Position numbers and translations under genes: made by a program
The notes under the pieces: generated by a model
What the model was told of the DNA's origin: nothing
The model's database searches: none
The model's input: the letters and a program-made list of their open reading frames with translations, nothing else
NCBI RefSeq assembly: GCF_027244095.1
Contig: NC_069660.1
Coordinates: forward strand, 285,470,863 to 285,534,862
DNA length: 64,000 nucleotides
From: Hemicordylus capensis
Taxonomy: Eukaryota; Chordata; Lepidosauria; Squamata; Cordylidae
Reading direction: 5' to 3'
Part shown: piece by piece, positions 11,116 through 21,424 of the stretch
How the letters are laid out: each line of letters opens with the position of its first letter
Numbering within the stretch: the first letter of the stretch is position 1

Positions 11116-11360
11116 GTAAAGGTAAAGTGTGCTGTCAAGTCAATTTCAACTCCTGGTAACCACAGAACCCCGTGGTTGTCTTTGGTAGAATCCAGGAGGG
11201 GTTTACCACTGCCTCCTCCCATGCAGTATGAGATGATGCCTTTCAGCATCTTCCTATATCACTGCTGCCCAATATAGGTGTTTCTCATAGTCTGGGAAAC
11301 ATACCAGCGGGGATTCGAACTGGCAACCTCTGGCTTGCTAGTCAAGTCATTTCCCCACTG
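11116..11360 (-). mobile_element. tRNA-derived SINE with RTE-like tail (copy 3)
   Basis: Full-length minus-strand copy. It has the tail cell GTGCTGTCAAGTCAATTTCA, the GGAGGGGTTTACCACTGCC cell, the CATAGTCTGGGAAACATACC cell and the B box in GCGGGGATTCGAACTGGCAA. Confidence 0.9.
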
Positions 11361-12556
11361 CTACTGTTTGCCCCAGGGCAAATAACAACAACAACATTTT
11401 TTCCTGGGCCCTAGAAGCTCTCCTCCAGCTCTTCATGAATAATGAGATGAAGCTGCATAAAAATAATAGAAAATGTGACTGCAAGACAAGGTAACAGTTG
11501 CATCAAGAATGTTTCTGCTGAAAGAGGAGGCAATCTATACACCTGACAAGCCTGTGGGAGCCACAAATAATGCTATGCAGACAGCAATAAGCCGTCATGC
11601 TAACCGTCTTCTAGGCATGATTTATGTTCTAAAGCATTAACCATCCCCTCCAAGGCATGCACTGAGGTCAAGCTAATTGATATTTATAAAGCTCTTTTGA
11701 GATCTTGCAATGGGAGCAGCTGATGTCTTGATTTGTTCTCCCAGACCACCTGCATAGGAAAAAGATGCATTCAGTCGAACGCTGTCTGGCCTGCTGCAAC
11801 CGCCAATCTGAGATCTCTGTGGGAAATTCATGGAAGAGATGGAGCTGTCACATTTAATTTCTGTTTCACTAAAAACACCGAGGACTGGGAACTCCTTAAG
11901 GTGGAGCAAAACCTGAAGTATATTAAAAGCAATAGGGAAAGGAGACCCCCATTGTTTTTTTTACCATTGCTGTTCACATAGGTACATTCCACATTGCAAG
12001 AGAGCTTTTCCTTTGTGACTAATTCCTCCCACGGAGTAAAAATGACCTGGATTGAGCCCCCCTCTTTCTCCTTTCCCTTTTTAGTCTGTGCATTGAACAG
12101 CGGTATGCTGAGTCTTCATCTTCCTGATGTACACTTGCTTTTCCAAGCAGTACTAGTAAGGAATGAACAAATATAGGTTTCCTACTTTCACAAATAAAAC
12201 CATCTTCAGACATTTCTTGTAACCGTTTTTAGCTCTGCCTTGACTTTTCCATGAAGACATCAGTCAGTGGGTGGTAGGCAGCACCGTATTGCATTCCTCT
12301 TCTACTTTTCTTTTCATAATTGTCAGTTCACATTCTTTCTTGGGAAGAAAGAGCTTCCGAAACTCTTCGTGCACCAATGCAAATGCTGATCTGTGTTGCA
12401 TTTTAACCTCTGTTTCAGGCATCTGCCACCCCATGGGCCACAGTGTGCCCCTCAACTTCTCATTTTGTGGAAGATAAAGGTGATAGCCCTCATTGATGCA
12501 AAGAATTGTTTCAAACAAAAAGTGAATGAGGTTAGCAGCATGTGTCCCCCAACAGC
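11361..12556. other. Intergenic, no gene seen
   Basis: No repeat family was recognised in most of this stretch. Part of 11540-11900 resembles retroelement-derived sequence (GAACGCTGTCTGGCCTGCTG), but no element could be delimited. Confidence 0.35.
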
Positions 12557-12694
12557 CAGTGTTCCCTCTACCAGGGATTCCCAGATGTTGTCGACTACAA
12601 CTCTCACAATCCCCAAGCAAAAGCCATTACAGCTGGGGATTCGGGGAGTTGTAGTCAACAACATCTGGGAATCCCTGTTAGAGGGAATTTCCTG
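12557..12694. mobile_element. Palindromic hAT MITE (CAGTGTTCCCTCT family)
   Basis: Near-perfect foldback. The left arm CAGTGTTCCCTCTACCAGGG through AGATGTTGTCGACTACAACT is mirrored by GTTGTAGTCAACAACATCTG through CCCTGTTAGAGGGAA. A sister copy with cleaner ends is at 48018-48150. No clean 8-bp duplication here; the right terminus is eroded. Confidence 0.8.
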
Positions 12695-12908
12695 CCCTCA
12701 ACACATGCCAAACAACTGACGTGCATAAAATGTCATTTATTCTTTCCATTTGTATTCCTTCCAACCTATCCCAGAAGTTAAGGCAACACTGCTATTAAAA
12801 TGAAATGAACATTGAAACAATCAAGAAACCCCTGGCCACAAACAAGGTAAGTCTTATGCAGCTAGTGGAAGAAGATATTCGGGAAGTGCCACAAGTCAAA
12901 TTTCATGA

Positions 12909-13270
12909 TCTATGTATTTATTTCTCCTAGGCATACCCATCGCTAATCCCATGCATGGCAGCTCCCGTGAGTGTTCGCGAGCAGCTGCCAATTAGCAACA
13001 GGGACGGGGGGGGGGAAGCAGGCCGGCCAGCAGGAGCAGGCAGCAGCAGGCTGCCCGGCCACTGGGAGCATCAGGCGGTGGCAGGCCGGCCACCGGGTGC
13101 AGGCAGCGGGCCAGGCTGGGCCACAATTGGGAATTGGAGGACAGGTGGGGGCGGGGAGGTGGCAGGCCAGCTTTCCAGCCATCCCACCAGCCAGAAACCG
13201 CGGGCAGGGGAGGAGAAGCGGGCCAACCGGGACGGCGGAGGCTCAGATGCTCTGTGCCCAGCCTAGCTAG
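12909..13270 (+). mobile_element. Non-autonomous Helitron with GC-rich interior (copy 2)
   Basis: Starts TCTATGTATTTATTTCTCCT after an A and ends CTAG before a T. The 3' hairpin GGC-CAGA / TCTG-GCC lies just upstream of the terminus. The 362-bp interior is CpG- and GGC-rich but shares little with copy 1. Ends conserved while the middle varies is typical of Helitron families. No Rep/helicase frame. Confidence 0.8.
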
Positions 13271-13641
13271 TAAAGTCTAATTAGTCCATGGAACTCATAG
13301 CTGTGGGATCGAGTAATGAGCAACAGGGTCTTGTGTCAGATGAATCCATTTTAGATCAACAGGTCAGGGGAAGGGAGAGAAGAAATCAAGTCGTTTAGAC
13401 TGAGCAAATCTCAGAGTTGTGGCCTTCAAGAACGAGGAAGTCAGATGTCCTCACCATTTGTTCACCATGCCGCTATCGGATGCTGTGTACAAGGAATCCA
13501 CATTGTCGGAAACAATTGCTTTGTCCAAGACTGCAATAAAGAATAACTGTTTGAAATTGTCTTTATTGTGTTCCCATTAAGTTAGCATTTCTATAGCAAC
13601 CACACGCTTGCATCTGCCTGATTCCCTCTCTTCCCCCAAAG

Positions 13642-13642
<1 letters not shown>

Positions 13643-13702
<60 letters not shown>
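13643..13702. repeat. (GA)n microsatellite
   Basis: Almost pure GA dinucleotide run, about 28 units. Confidence 0.97.
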
Positions 13703-13706
<4 letters not shown>

Positions 13707-14289
13707 GGATTCTGCAACAAGGATCACTAGTTGATCTTAACAATGTGCCTGAACCAAGAAAACCAAACTACACATGCGCTGCGTGTGGACCATCAGATCT
13801 CCCAATGCCTTTTCTTCCGTAAAAAGCAGCCCAGGGGCCATTTCTGTTGTGGCCACACCATTTCCCTTGTGTTGTGGTCCTGATCCAAATAATCCCCACC
13901 ACCACCACCAACTGCAGTTAGCATTCATATTGTATCTATCCTTTCCCCCTACGCAGCTAATAATATCTTCAGAGGGTGATTTAAATTGGGAAATGGTGTG
14001 GCTGTGAAGAAGGAAAAAGCCATCAGGAGTTCCAGTCATGGACCACATCTACTTTGCCCCTCTGTTAGCTGGCCAGAAACAGAATGGTCACATGTGGGTG
14101 GAAAAACAAGGAGGGGCAATTGAAATCACTGGAGAGGCAATGGTTTTGTCATGCCATTTAAAAGATGAGGCACCAGAAATAGATATGGAATTAATGGTAA
14201 AGTTACTTACTACAGCAAAGATCTACACAATATATGCAGGAAAACATCATGAAGACCCATTAATGTCATCTAAATTAATTTAATTATAA

Positions 14290-14935
14290 ACTGCCCAAAG
14301 ATGTACATACAAAGAATTCCTCAAGTTGATTGCGCGTTGTGTGAAAAAGTACTTCTGTCTGTTGGACCTAAATTTCCTGGCAATCAATTTCATGGAATGA
14401 CCCCTGGTTCAGGTGTTATGCGAGAGGGAGAAGAATTTCTCTTGATCTACTTTCTCCACACCATGCATGATTTTATAGACCTCTATCATGTCTCCCCGCA
14501 GTCGTCTTTTTTCTAAACTAAATAGCCCCAGGTGTTGTAGCCTTGCCTCATAAGAAAGGTGCTCTAGGCCCCTGATCATCTGGGTTGCCCTCTTCTGCAC
14601 CTTTTCCAGTTCTACAATGTCCTTCTTTAGATGTAGTGACCAGAATTGTGCATAGAAGTACTAAGTGTGGCCACACCATGATTTTGTATATGGGCATTAT
14701 AATATTAGCATTTTTATTTTCAATCCCCTAATCATCCCTAGCATGGAATTGACCTTTTTCACAGCTGCCGCACATCAAGTCAACACTTTCAATGAGCTGT
14801 CCACCACGATCCCAAGATCCCTCTCCTGATCAGTCAACAACAGCTCAGATCTCACAGCGTATATATGAAGTTGGAGTTTTTCGTCCCTATGTGGATCACT
14901 TTACACTTGCCAACACTGAACCACATTTTCTATGG
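14290..14935 (-). mobile_element. CR1-type LINE, ORF2 C-terminal remnant
   Basis: The minus strand translates, with breaks, to the CR1 reverse transcriptase C-terminus: [40 protein letters not shown] and upstream DLSC/VSTQC-like cells (from the GTTGACTTGATGTGCGGCAG region). 5'-truncated and interrupted by stops and frame changes. A sister copy is at 23.2-23.8 kb. Confidence 0.85.
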
Positions 14936-15284
14936 AAAATGTACTAATAGAAGTACAATCTTCTATCAGTACCTGAGTTTAAAATATAAGAGGTGTTGTG
15001 CAGTCTTGCCAGTTCTGTTACTTTTTCTCAGAAACCATTACACATTTGACCCTACATTGTAGTGACTCAGAAACCACTGATGCTATTGTACAAAAATAAA
15101 GTTATTTCCTTTGTTTTAGAACTTCAAAACGGTTTCAACTGTGTCTATTTACTTCTCCCTATGTTACCAGTTAGGCGCAATTCCAAAGTTAGTGTTAGAA
15201 GCCCAAATTAGGATTTAAGTTGGTGGTGGCAGCAAAATAAATAAGATTTTGATTCCCAGATCAAAAGTGTCTCAAACATATTGA

Positions 15285-15765
15285 GCCCTTTCTCACAATC
15301 CAGAGAAGGGCTTGATGGGCAGGCAGGGAGGAAGGTTCAGTAATCTTCCCTTCCCCGCAGACAATCCCTTGAGGAAGCTGGGTGTGCAGGTCACACACCC
15401 AGACAACCCTCCACTGCCCCTGACAGTGCGGAGGTTAGGGGGTCAGGACACATCATCCTGCCCCCCCCCCGAAATCCCATAATGCACTGCGCAAGTGTGC
15501 AGTGCATTATGGGGAACCCCCAGTGGCGGGCGGGCACCTGTCTGTGTTGCACTGCCAGATAAAAGCATCCAGCGCTGCACAGAGTGTAAAAAATGGGGCT
15601 AAGGGAGTCCTTGCTCCCTTAACCTCATTCAAGAGACTGGCTTCACAGGTGGGTTTGCTGCCGAAGCTCTGCCACCGGGAATGGGTGCAATCCCAGCGGT
15701 TCTCATGATCAGCCAAGACCAGGCTTGGCTTCCTTAGCCCAGTTCCGGCTGATCGTAAGAACAGC
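15285..15765. mobile_element. MITE with GAGCCCTTTCTCAC ends and central palindrome
   Basis: The left end GAGCCCTTTCTCACAATCC pairs with the right end read in reverse, GAGGCTGTTCTTACGATC. Possible 3-bp ATT flanks occur on both sides. Near the middle, CCATAATGCACTGC (15477-15490) and GCAGTGCATTATGG (15499-15512) form a perfect 14-bp hairpin. Related sequence is at 20.56-20.87 kb. The superfamily is uncertain (a 3-bp duplication would fit PIF/Harbinger). Confidence 0.65.
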
Positions 15766-16207
15766 CTCATTGCTTATTTTCACATCTATATGTTTAAGCA
15801 TGAGTCTCTCAGTCCGGACCTCCAATCCTGACAGGAGTGCACCTACCCCCAGGGCCTGACTTGGTGGCAGAGTCTGAGAGTACTTGTGTCTTGCCACTGC
15901 TGTTTTGGCAGCCTGGCCTGAGGATGCTGAGCACTCACCAGTAGGTGATTGGGGTGGGGTGGGGGTGTCGTATGGTCCTTTGCCTCTGGAAGCAGAATGT
16001 TGCCCTTAACAGCACCTGTTGAACTTCTCAGTGTTCAGAGAAGTGGGGAGCAAGCATGGAACATGAATCTGCCTTGCAGGTTTGTGGGAAGGGTAACAAA
16101 AGAGTGCATGCAAAGTGCTTTGAACACTCAAAACCACTATACAAATGTAAAGACTTATGGTTTATTGGCCCCCTACCCACCCCTCTTTAAATGGTGCCCC
16201 CTGATCA

Positions 16208-16506
16208 ACATAGGGAGCTGCCTTATACTGAGTCAGACCACTGGTCCATCTCGCTCAGTATTGTCTACACAAGAGACAGTTTCCCAAGTCTACACAATAG
16301 CAGCTTTCTCAAGGTTGCAGGCATTTTGGAGATGCCAAGGAGGGAACTCAGAACTTTCTGCATGCAAGCATGCAGGTGCTCTTCCCAGAGCAGCCCCATC
16401 CCCTGAGGGGAATATCTTACAGTGCTTCAGTCTCCCATTCAAATGAAAACCAGGATGGACTCTGCTTAGCAAAGTGGACATTTAATGCTTGCTACCACAA
16501 GACTTC
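16208..16506 (-). mobile_element. 5S rRNA-derived SINE (minus strand)
   Basis: Minus-strand reading gives TAGCAAGCATTAAATGTCC, then a decayed 5S box A (GCTAAGCAGAGTCC), then a box-C-like GAATGGGAGAC. It continues into the shared SINE body (AGAGCAGCCCC on the plus strand) and the tail GTCTGACTCAGTATAAGGCA. It is more diverged than the copies at 40.4 and 50.1 kb. Confidence 0.85.
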
Positions 16507-16599
16507 TAACTGTCTGGCCTGTAAACCATTTAAGTTAAATATTTGGGCTTGGGCTACCTGACATCAGTTCAGTTACATAATGAATTGTTATCCCCTGCT

Positions 16600-16832
16600 A
16601 ACTGGGCAAAGAGGCACCTTTTACCGTGGTGATTCTCTTTATTTAGCAGGGGGAGAGTAACTGGCCCTATCCACCCCCAGCACAGTACCTCCAGTGACTG
16701 TTGCTGGTGTCTATCTTGTGTTTCTTTTTAGAATGTGAGCCCTTTGGGGACAGGGAGCCATCTTATTTATATATTATTTCTCTGTGTAAACTGCCCTGAG
16801 CCATTTTTGGAAGGGCGGTATAGAAATTGAAT

Positions 16833-16872
<40 letters not shown>
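16600..16872 (+). mobile_element. L2 LINE 3' end
   Basis: The L2 3'UTR cell TGTGAGCCCTTTGGGGACAG is followed by the stem-loop TGCCCTGAGCCATTTTTGGA / AGGGCGGTATAGAAATTGAA and a (GAT)n expansion (16835-16872). The stem arms CCGCCCT/AGGGCGG are characteristic of this LINE lineage in squamates. Confidence 0.75.
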
Positions 16873-16875
<3 letters not shown>

Positions 16876-17143
16876 TTAGAGTGCTGGACTAGGACCGGGG
16901 AGACTCGAGTTCAAATCTCCATTCAGCCATAATACTTGCTGGGTAACTCTGGGCCAGTCATTTCTCTCTCAGCCTAACCTACTTCACAGGGTTGTTGTGA
17001 GGAGAAACTGGCTGGAGCAGCTGGAGTTTCACTAGAGCTTGCCTTCCACTTGCTCTGGCAGGCCACAATGTAGGACACCGCTCTGGGCTCCTTGGAGGAA
17101 GAGCGGGATATAAATGTAATAAATAAATAAATAAATAAATAAA
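16873..17143 (+). mobile_element. 5'-truncated Sauria SINE carrying a 64-bp insert
   Basis: Starts in the A-box region (GGATTAGAGTGCTGGACTAG) right after the (GAT)n of the L2 tail. Normal body follows until GTTGTTGTGAGGAGAA. Then 17007-17070 holds a foreign 64-bp stretch (TTTCACTAGAGCTTGCCTTC) before the SINE resumes at GGACACCGCTCTGGGCTCC. The tail is an AAAT run followed by a CACT run. The insert recurs inverted at 18333-18396. Confidence 0.85.
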
Positions 17144-17354
17144 ACAAATCACTCACTCACTCACTCAATTAAGATGCTCGGAGTCCAAAAGGCTGACAAT
17201 TAAAAAGAAACATGATGTAAACACTAGCAATAACTACAGGAAGGATTCTGTGCTGGGATTGGACAGGGACTTAGAACAAGGTGTGCCCATAGTCTGGGAA
17301 ACATACCAGCTTTAAGATGTGCTTAAAGTATAGTAGAGCCACCTAATGGGGAAG

Positions 17355-17358
17355 TAGC

Positions 17359-17399
<41 letters not shown>

Positions 17400-17417
17400 A
17401 TGATGATTATTATTATT
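17355..17417. repeat. Compound (CTG)n(ATG)n(ATT)n microsatellite
   Basis: Three adjoining trinucleotide runs: CTG, then ATG, then ATT. They abut the tail of the minus-strand Sauria SINE at 17418. Confidence 0.95.
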
Positions 17418-17512
17418 ACATTTTATATCCTGCTCTTCCTCCAAGGAGCCCAGAGCAGTGTACTACATACTTAGGTTTCTCCTCACAACAACCCTGTGAA
17501 CTAGGTTAGGCT
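17418..17512 (-). mobile_element. Truncated Sauria SINE
   Basis: 3' half of a minus-strand Sauria SINE: TTATATCCTGCTCTTCCTCC, AAGGAGCCCAGAGCAGTGTA and the AACCCTGTGAACTAGG cell. It ends abruptly where the next SINE begins. Confidence 0.85.
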
Positions 17513-17742
17513 ACTTGCCTAGGGAACAAGAGGTTGCTGGTTCGAATCCCCGCTGGTAGATATCCCAGACTATGGGAAACACCTATATCAGGCAGTAACG
17601 GTATGGGAAGATGATAACAGGCATTATCTCATACTACTCGGGAGATGGCAATGGTAACCCCCTTCTGTTTTCTACCCAAAAAAAACCCACATGGCTCTGT
17701 GGTTGCCAGGAGTCAACACCGACTCGATGGCACAACTGTAAT
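17513..17742 (+). mobile_element. tRNA-derived SINE with RTE-like tail (copy 4)
   Basis: It has the B box GGTTCGAATCCCC (about 17540), the cell TCCCAGACTATGGGAAACAC, the GATGGCAATGGTAACCCCC cell and the tail GAGTCAACACCGACTCGATG. Directly abutting the truncated Sauria SINE, it probably inserted into it. Confidence 0.9.
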
Positions 17743-18059
17743 GTATAATAACACTAATGGATTTAAGCATGCCTAACTCTGTGTTGACTTGTGGCCTTTG
17801 TATTTATTTCTACAGCCAGCAACCATCTGCTTTGTGCAAGGAATCGATAATTGTTCTGCCACCTCTCTTGGAGCAATTCATCCATACCCTGTGTTGATCT
17901 GTCATCACACTAATTGGCATTCTTCCAACTGCAGATCTGATTGTCCTTGCCCGGCAAATACTTGACCTGTGCTTGACCTAGTAGCGGGGGGGGGGGATTT
18001 TTGCAAAGCAAGCACAAACCTCACAGACGTTATGCCAACAAAGTTCCCATTGAATGCAG
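17743..18059. other. Intergenic, nothing recognised
   Basis: About 300 bp with no recognisable exon or repeat apart from a G run near 17987. Confidence 0.35.
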
Positions 18060-18300
18060 TGAGGCAACCAGCATTATAAAAGTGATTAATTGTTTTAAAC
18101 TGTTTTAAATTGTTGCCCTGATTTTCAGGGCTTTTAGCTGTTTTATTGGTTTTATTGTGTTTTAATAGTTTGATTTTAATTGTTAATTTGTTTTTAATTG
18201 TTTTTATCATGTTGTGAACCGCCCTGAGCCGTATCGGAAGGGCGGTATATAAATCAAATAAATAAATAAATAAATACATACATACATACATACATACATA
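18060..18300 (+). mobile_element. L2 LINE 3' end with (AAAT)n(CATA)n tail
   Basis: T-rich 3'UTR, then the stem-loop GAACCGCCCTGAGCCGTATC / GGAAGGGCGGTATATAAATC, followed by AAAT and ACAT microsatellites. 5'-truncated, with no coding sequence. Confidence 0.75.
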
Positions 18301-18332
18301 CCCAAGAATGCCAGAGTCAATGTCAAGTGTGT

Positions 18333-18396
18333 CATTGTGCCCTGCCAGAGCAAGTGGAAGGCAAGCTTTAGTGAAACTCCATCTGGTCCAGCCAGT
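18333..18396 (-). repeat. 64-bp segment shared, inverted, with 17007-17070
   Basis: On the minus strand this reads ACTGGCTGGACCAGATGGAG and continues TTTCACTAAAGCTTGCC and TTGCTCTGGCAGG. It aligns to 17007-17070 with only a handful of mismatches. The origin is unknown, and it is not part of any SINE consensus seen here. Confidence 0.75.
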
Positions 18397-18702
18397 CTGG
18401 ATAAGAAATCAGCAGGAAAAACAGTCCCAAGGTTTTATACATGCCTATGATTAATAGTTGCATCTGCCCAAGGGTTTTACAGTCCTTTAAACTGTGGCAG
18501 TTTGAGGCTATTAAAAGCAATTACATCTTTCAAAGCCCTGATCACCAGCATATTTACTGGGAAAGAAGTCCTACTGATTTCAATAGGGCTGATTTCCAGA
18601 CAGGTAGATAAGCATGATTAGGACTGCCTCAGCTAAGCGCTGGGACAGGCTGCAGTGGGACAGTCCCGTTCAGACACATGTGACTGAAGAGTGGATGAGG
18701 AT

Positions 18703-18963
18703 CAGTGGTGTAACCACTATTGGACAAGGGGAGACAAATGTCCTTGGGCCGCTGGGGTCTAGGGGCTGCCATGGCACCCCCTCACCCCTCTCCTGCCCCA
18801 AGCTGGTGAACAAAGCACCGACTGAGAACAGGCAAGGGGCTGCCCATCCCGCCCCATTCCCAGTGCTGGCCATGCCCTCTGCACTGGCTGACCCAGGGGG
18901 TGTGACTAGCACAGGCAAGTGGTGGTCTGTCCTTGGGCCACTCCCAAGCCTGCTACATCCCTG
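18703..18963. mobile_element. Short hAT element, near-exact TSD
   Basis: Left end CAGTGGTGTAACCACTATTG, right end CAAGCCTGCTACATCCCTG. The flanks ATGAGGAT and GTGAGGAT differ at one of eight bases. Length is 261 bp, non-coding, same broad family as the 1.29-kb element. Confidence 0.87.
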
Positions 18964-19124
18964 GTGAGGATGGGCCAGGACTGAGTACTGGATGAGAGAG
19001 TCAGCGAGAGGGCTGGAGCAAGGGTGAGGCAAGGCATGCATCTGTGTTAGTCCTCCGGGTCGCTTGTGGCTGGGCTGGCTTGGCAACAGGGGGGTTATAG
19101 GCCCAGCTAAGCACATCTAACGGA

Positions 19125-19410
19125 GCACAGAGGCACCTTTTAGAAGTGGGAACTCTTATTACCACTTTTATTTAGCAGGCGGGGGCAGGAGCAACTGGCC
19201 CTCTCCATCCCCAGCACAGCATCCCTCCCACCAATGGCTATTGCTGGTGTCTATCTCATGTTTCTTATTTAGATTGTGAGCCCTTTGGGGACAGGGAGGG
19301 AGCTATTTTATTCATTCATTCATTCATTCATTCATTCATTTCTATGTAAAGCATGTTGGGAACTTCTGTTGAAAAGCGGTATATAAATTTTCATCGAATT
19401 TGTATTTGTT
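19125..19410 (+). mobile_element. L2 LINE 3' end with (ATTC)n
   Basis: Same 3'UTR as at 16600 and 62486 (ATTGTGAGCCCTTTGGGGAC), with an ATTC microsatellite (about 19310-19341) before a decayed terminal cell AAGCGGTATATAAATTTTCA. Confidence 0.7.
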
Positions 19411-19639
19411 TCTAGGCTAGGGCCAGCCAACAATGCTCAGTCCAAATTTGCACCCTAAAGGGCACCTCCACTAAAATTCACTCCGCTGAGGTCTGGTTTG
19501 AGTCCAAGACAGTCTTCCCTTGCCCAAGTGCCCTATTAACTATCTGTGCTCATCCTCCAAAGATGCCCGTGCGAGAGTCCATGCGAGTGCTCTCTTAACC
19601 CAATTTGCTTATCGTCTGCCAGCCCCAGCTATACCAGCT

Positions 19640-20165
19640 TAACCTAGTAGCAAAAGTAGCAAATGCTACGAGCCCCGCATTTTCGAGGGCCCCGCACAGC
19701 TTCTGACTCGAATGCCCCTTCTGGTCTCTCACTTGCACACACACACCCCGGTACCACTTCTCCTCGTTGCCCATTCTCTCCCGAGTTGGTCGCTGCTGCC
19801 TGATTCCAATTGGCCGCCTTTGCTTCGCCCACATGCTTCTCATGGCTGCTGCCAGGCTGGAGCGAAAGACATACACGAAATGGGGGGGAGAAGAGCAGCC
19901 GAGGCACAGTAGCAGCAGCTGCCTGTGTCCTGGGAATTGGCCTGCATCCGCTCGGAGGAGTCGCTCCGCAGTTTCCCTGGCAAGGTAAGGTGCCACTTGG
20001 GCTGCAGGCCCCAGAGTGCACTGCCTTGTTGGTTGGAGGGAGGCAAAGAAAAGAGTGGGAAATGGAGAGGCGGCTCGGGTGCATCTCCAGAGAGGGCTGG
20101 GGTTGCTGCTGCTGTTCAGGGAAGTCTGTTGGAGAGGAACTTCCAGTGCATCGACCTTTTCCACC
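19640..20165. other. GC-rich unclassified segment, possible hAT remnant or exon-like
   Basis: A relatively CpG-rich stretch with a strong splice-donor-like GGCAAGGTAAGG at about 19979-19990. The left edge (AGTAGCAAATGCTACGAGCC) resembles the end of a DNA transposon. Long open frames on both strands are compositional and have no recognised domain. A gene is not claimed. Confidence 0.3.
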
Positions 20166-20166
20166 A

Positions 20167-20545
20167 ACTGTCCTAATGACCACTAGGGGCATTGGGAGTA
20201 GAGACAGTGAGTCAGGGTCTCCCTATCTGCCCCTACTCTATGACCCCTGAACTGACTCTGCAGCACTTCCTGTGCTGAGTCACAATCCTTCCTTTCCTCC
20301 TAGAGAGCAGATGGAAACATCTCTCTCTCTCCTTACCTATCCACTATGTAGTCCTTTAGATTAGAGATAGGTCTTTCCTGTCTAAGTGTATTTAACCAAT
20401 AAATGTTTAGTGTTTAGTCATACAAGGATCTCCATGTGTTTTCTCTAAACAGCTGCAATATCTAAACCATCCTCTGCTACCTACTCTGTAACTGGAGTGT
20501 GTGCTCATTCCTTAGTGCTCTGCTGTTTTACCTATTGTGGGTAAA
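20167..20545 (+). repeat. Possible solitary LTR (fossil), low confidence
   Basis: About 380 bp starting near TGTCCTAATGACC. A TATA-like TATTTAAC and an AATAAA are close together near 20390-20400, and a pyrimidine-rich section follows, all in LTR-like order. No internal region, partner LTR or clear target duplication was seen. Family unassigned; old and fragmentary. Confidence 0.25.
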
Positions 20546-20559
20546 AATCAACAACCTCT

Positions 20560-20872
20560 AACAAAGTTGCTGCTGCCCTTGCAGAGAAGGAGCAAGTGGG
20601 GCTCCCCAGCTGCTTGTAGCTGGGGCTGGGAGACTTCAGGGCTCCCCACAATGCACTGCACACTCACACAGTGCATTATGAAAGTTCCAGGGGCCTCACT
20701 GCCCCCAAACTTCCCGGCTGCCAGTAGCAGCTGGTGAACATCTTGGAGAGAGATCCGCTCGTCCAACAAGAAGGCCAGGATCATCTGCAGAGGAGGTAAG
20801 TGTTTTAAGGCTTCCTCCTCCCCTGCAGCATGGAGCCCTTTCTCTGTGATCGTGAGAAAGGGCTCAGTATGA
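20560..20872. mobile_element. Partial MITE related to the 15.3-kb element
   Basis: The right end GATCGTGAGAAAGGGCTC is the reverse complement of the left end at 15285. The middle holds ACAATGCACTGC and CAGTGCATTATG, the same hairpin cell as at 15477. The opposite terminus was not found, so the copy is truncated or diverged. Confidence 0.6.
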
Positions 20873-20919
20873 ATCATACCACACAGACTGGTGGAACCAA
20901 CCCACAGGCTGACATTACA

Positions 20920-21098
20920 AAAAAGTTCAAGCAGGTTTGGGCTAAATGTTAGGAGGAATCTCAGAATTGTCTGACAGTGGAACCGTCTGCCTTGCTCAGT
21001 GGTGGGCTGTCAAACAGAGGCTGGATCGCCATCCGTCAATGTTACTGTAGCAGATTCCTGTGCTGAGCTGGAGGTTGCACTAGAAGACCAAGATCACT
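20920..21098 (+). mobile_element. CR1-type LINE C-terminal fragment
   Basis: Translates to a decayed C-terminus in the order LNVRRNLRIV, QWNRLPCSVV and SVNVTVADSC, the usual CR1 ending (LNVRKNF...QWNRLP...). Several breaks. Confidence 0.65.
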
Positions 21099-21139
21099 TG
21101 CAACTTACTTACTTACTTACTTAAGTTAGTTAGTTAGTT

Positions 21140-21346
21140 AGTACATTTATATCCCGCTCTTCCTCCAAGGAGCCCAGAGTGGTGTACATGTTTATGTTTA
21201 TACTTACAACAACCCCTAACCTCTCAGCAGGTTAGGCTGAGAGTTAAGTGACTGGCCCAGAGTCACCCAGTGAGTTTCTTGGCTGAGTGGGGATTTGAAC
21301 TCAGGTCTCCTCGGTCCTAGTCCAACACTCTACTACACTGGCTCTT
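21140..21346 (-). mobile_element. Sauria SINE (minus strand) with tetranucleotide tail
   Basis: ACATTTATATCCCGCTCTTC, AAGGAGCCCAGAGTGGTGTA, GAGTCACCCAGTGAGTTTC and the B-box cell GATTTGAACTCAGGTCTCC are all present. An ACTT/AGTT compound microsatellite at 21100-21140 adjoins the tail. Confidence 0.88.
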
Positions 21347-21424
21347 TGAAGTTCTATTCATCCTTTAGGGGGATCTGGGTAGGAGTCTCAAGCTGGCTAC
21401 AAATCTGTGAAATGTTATTCCTGG

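Noticed and set aside
16873-17143. tRNA-like A and B boxes as possible tRNA genes
   Set aside because: These boxes belong to SINE heads; no cloverleaf with paired acceptor stem was seen in any copy.
19595-20250. Open frames of 146-190 codons around 19.6-20.2 kb
   Set aside because: Open in several frames at once in a GC-rich repeat-like segment; no known domain. A splice-donor-like site was noted but no matching exon structure.
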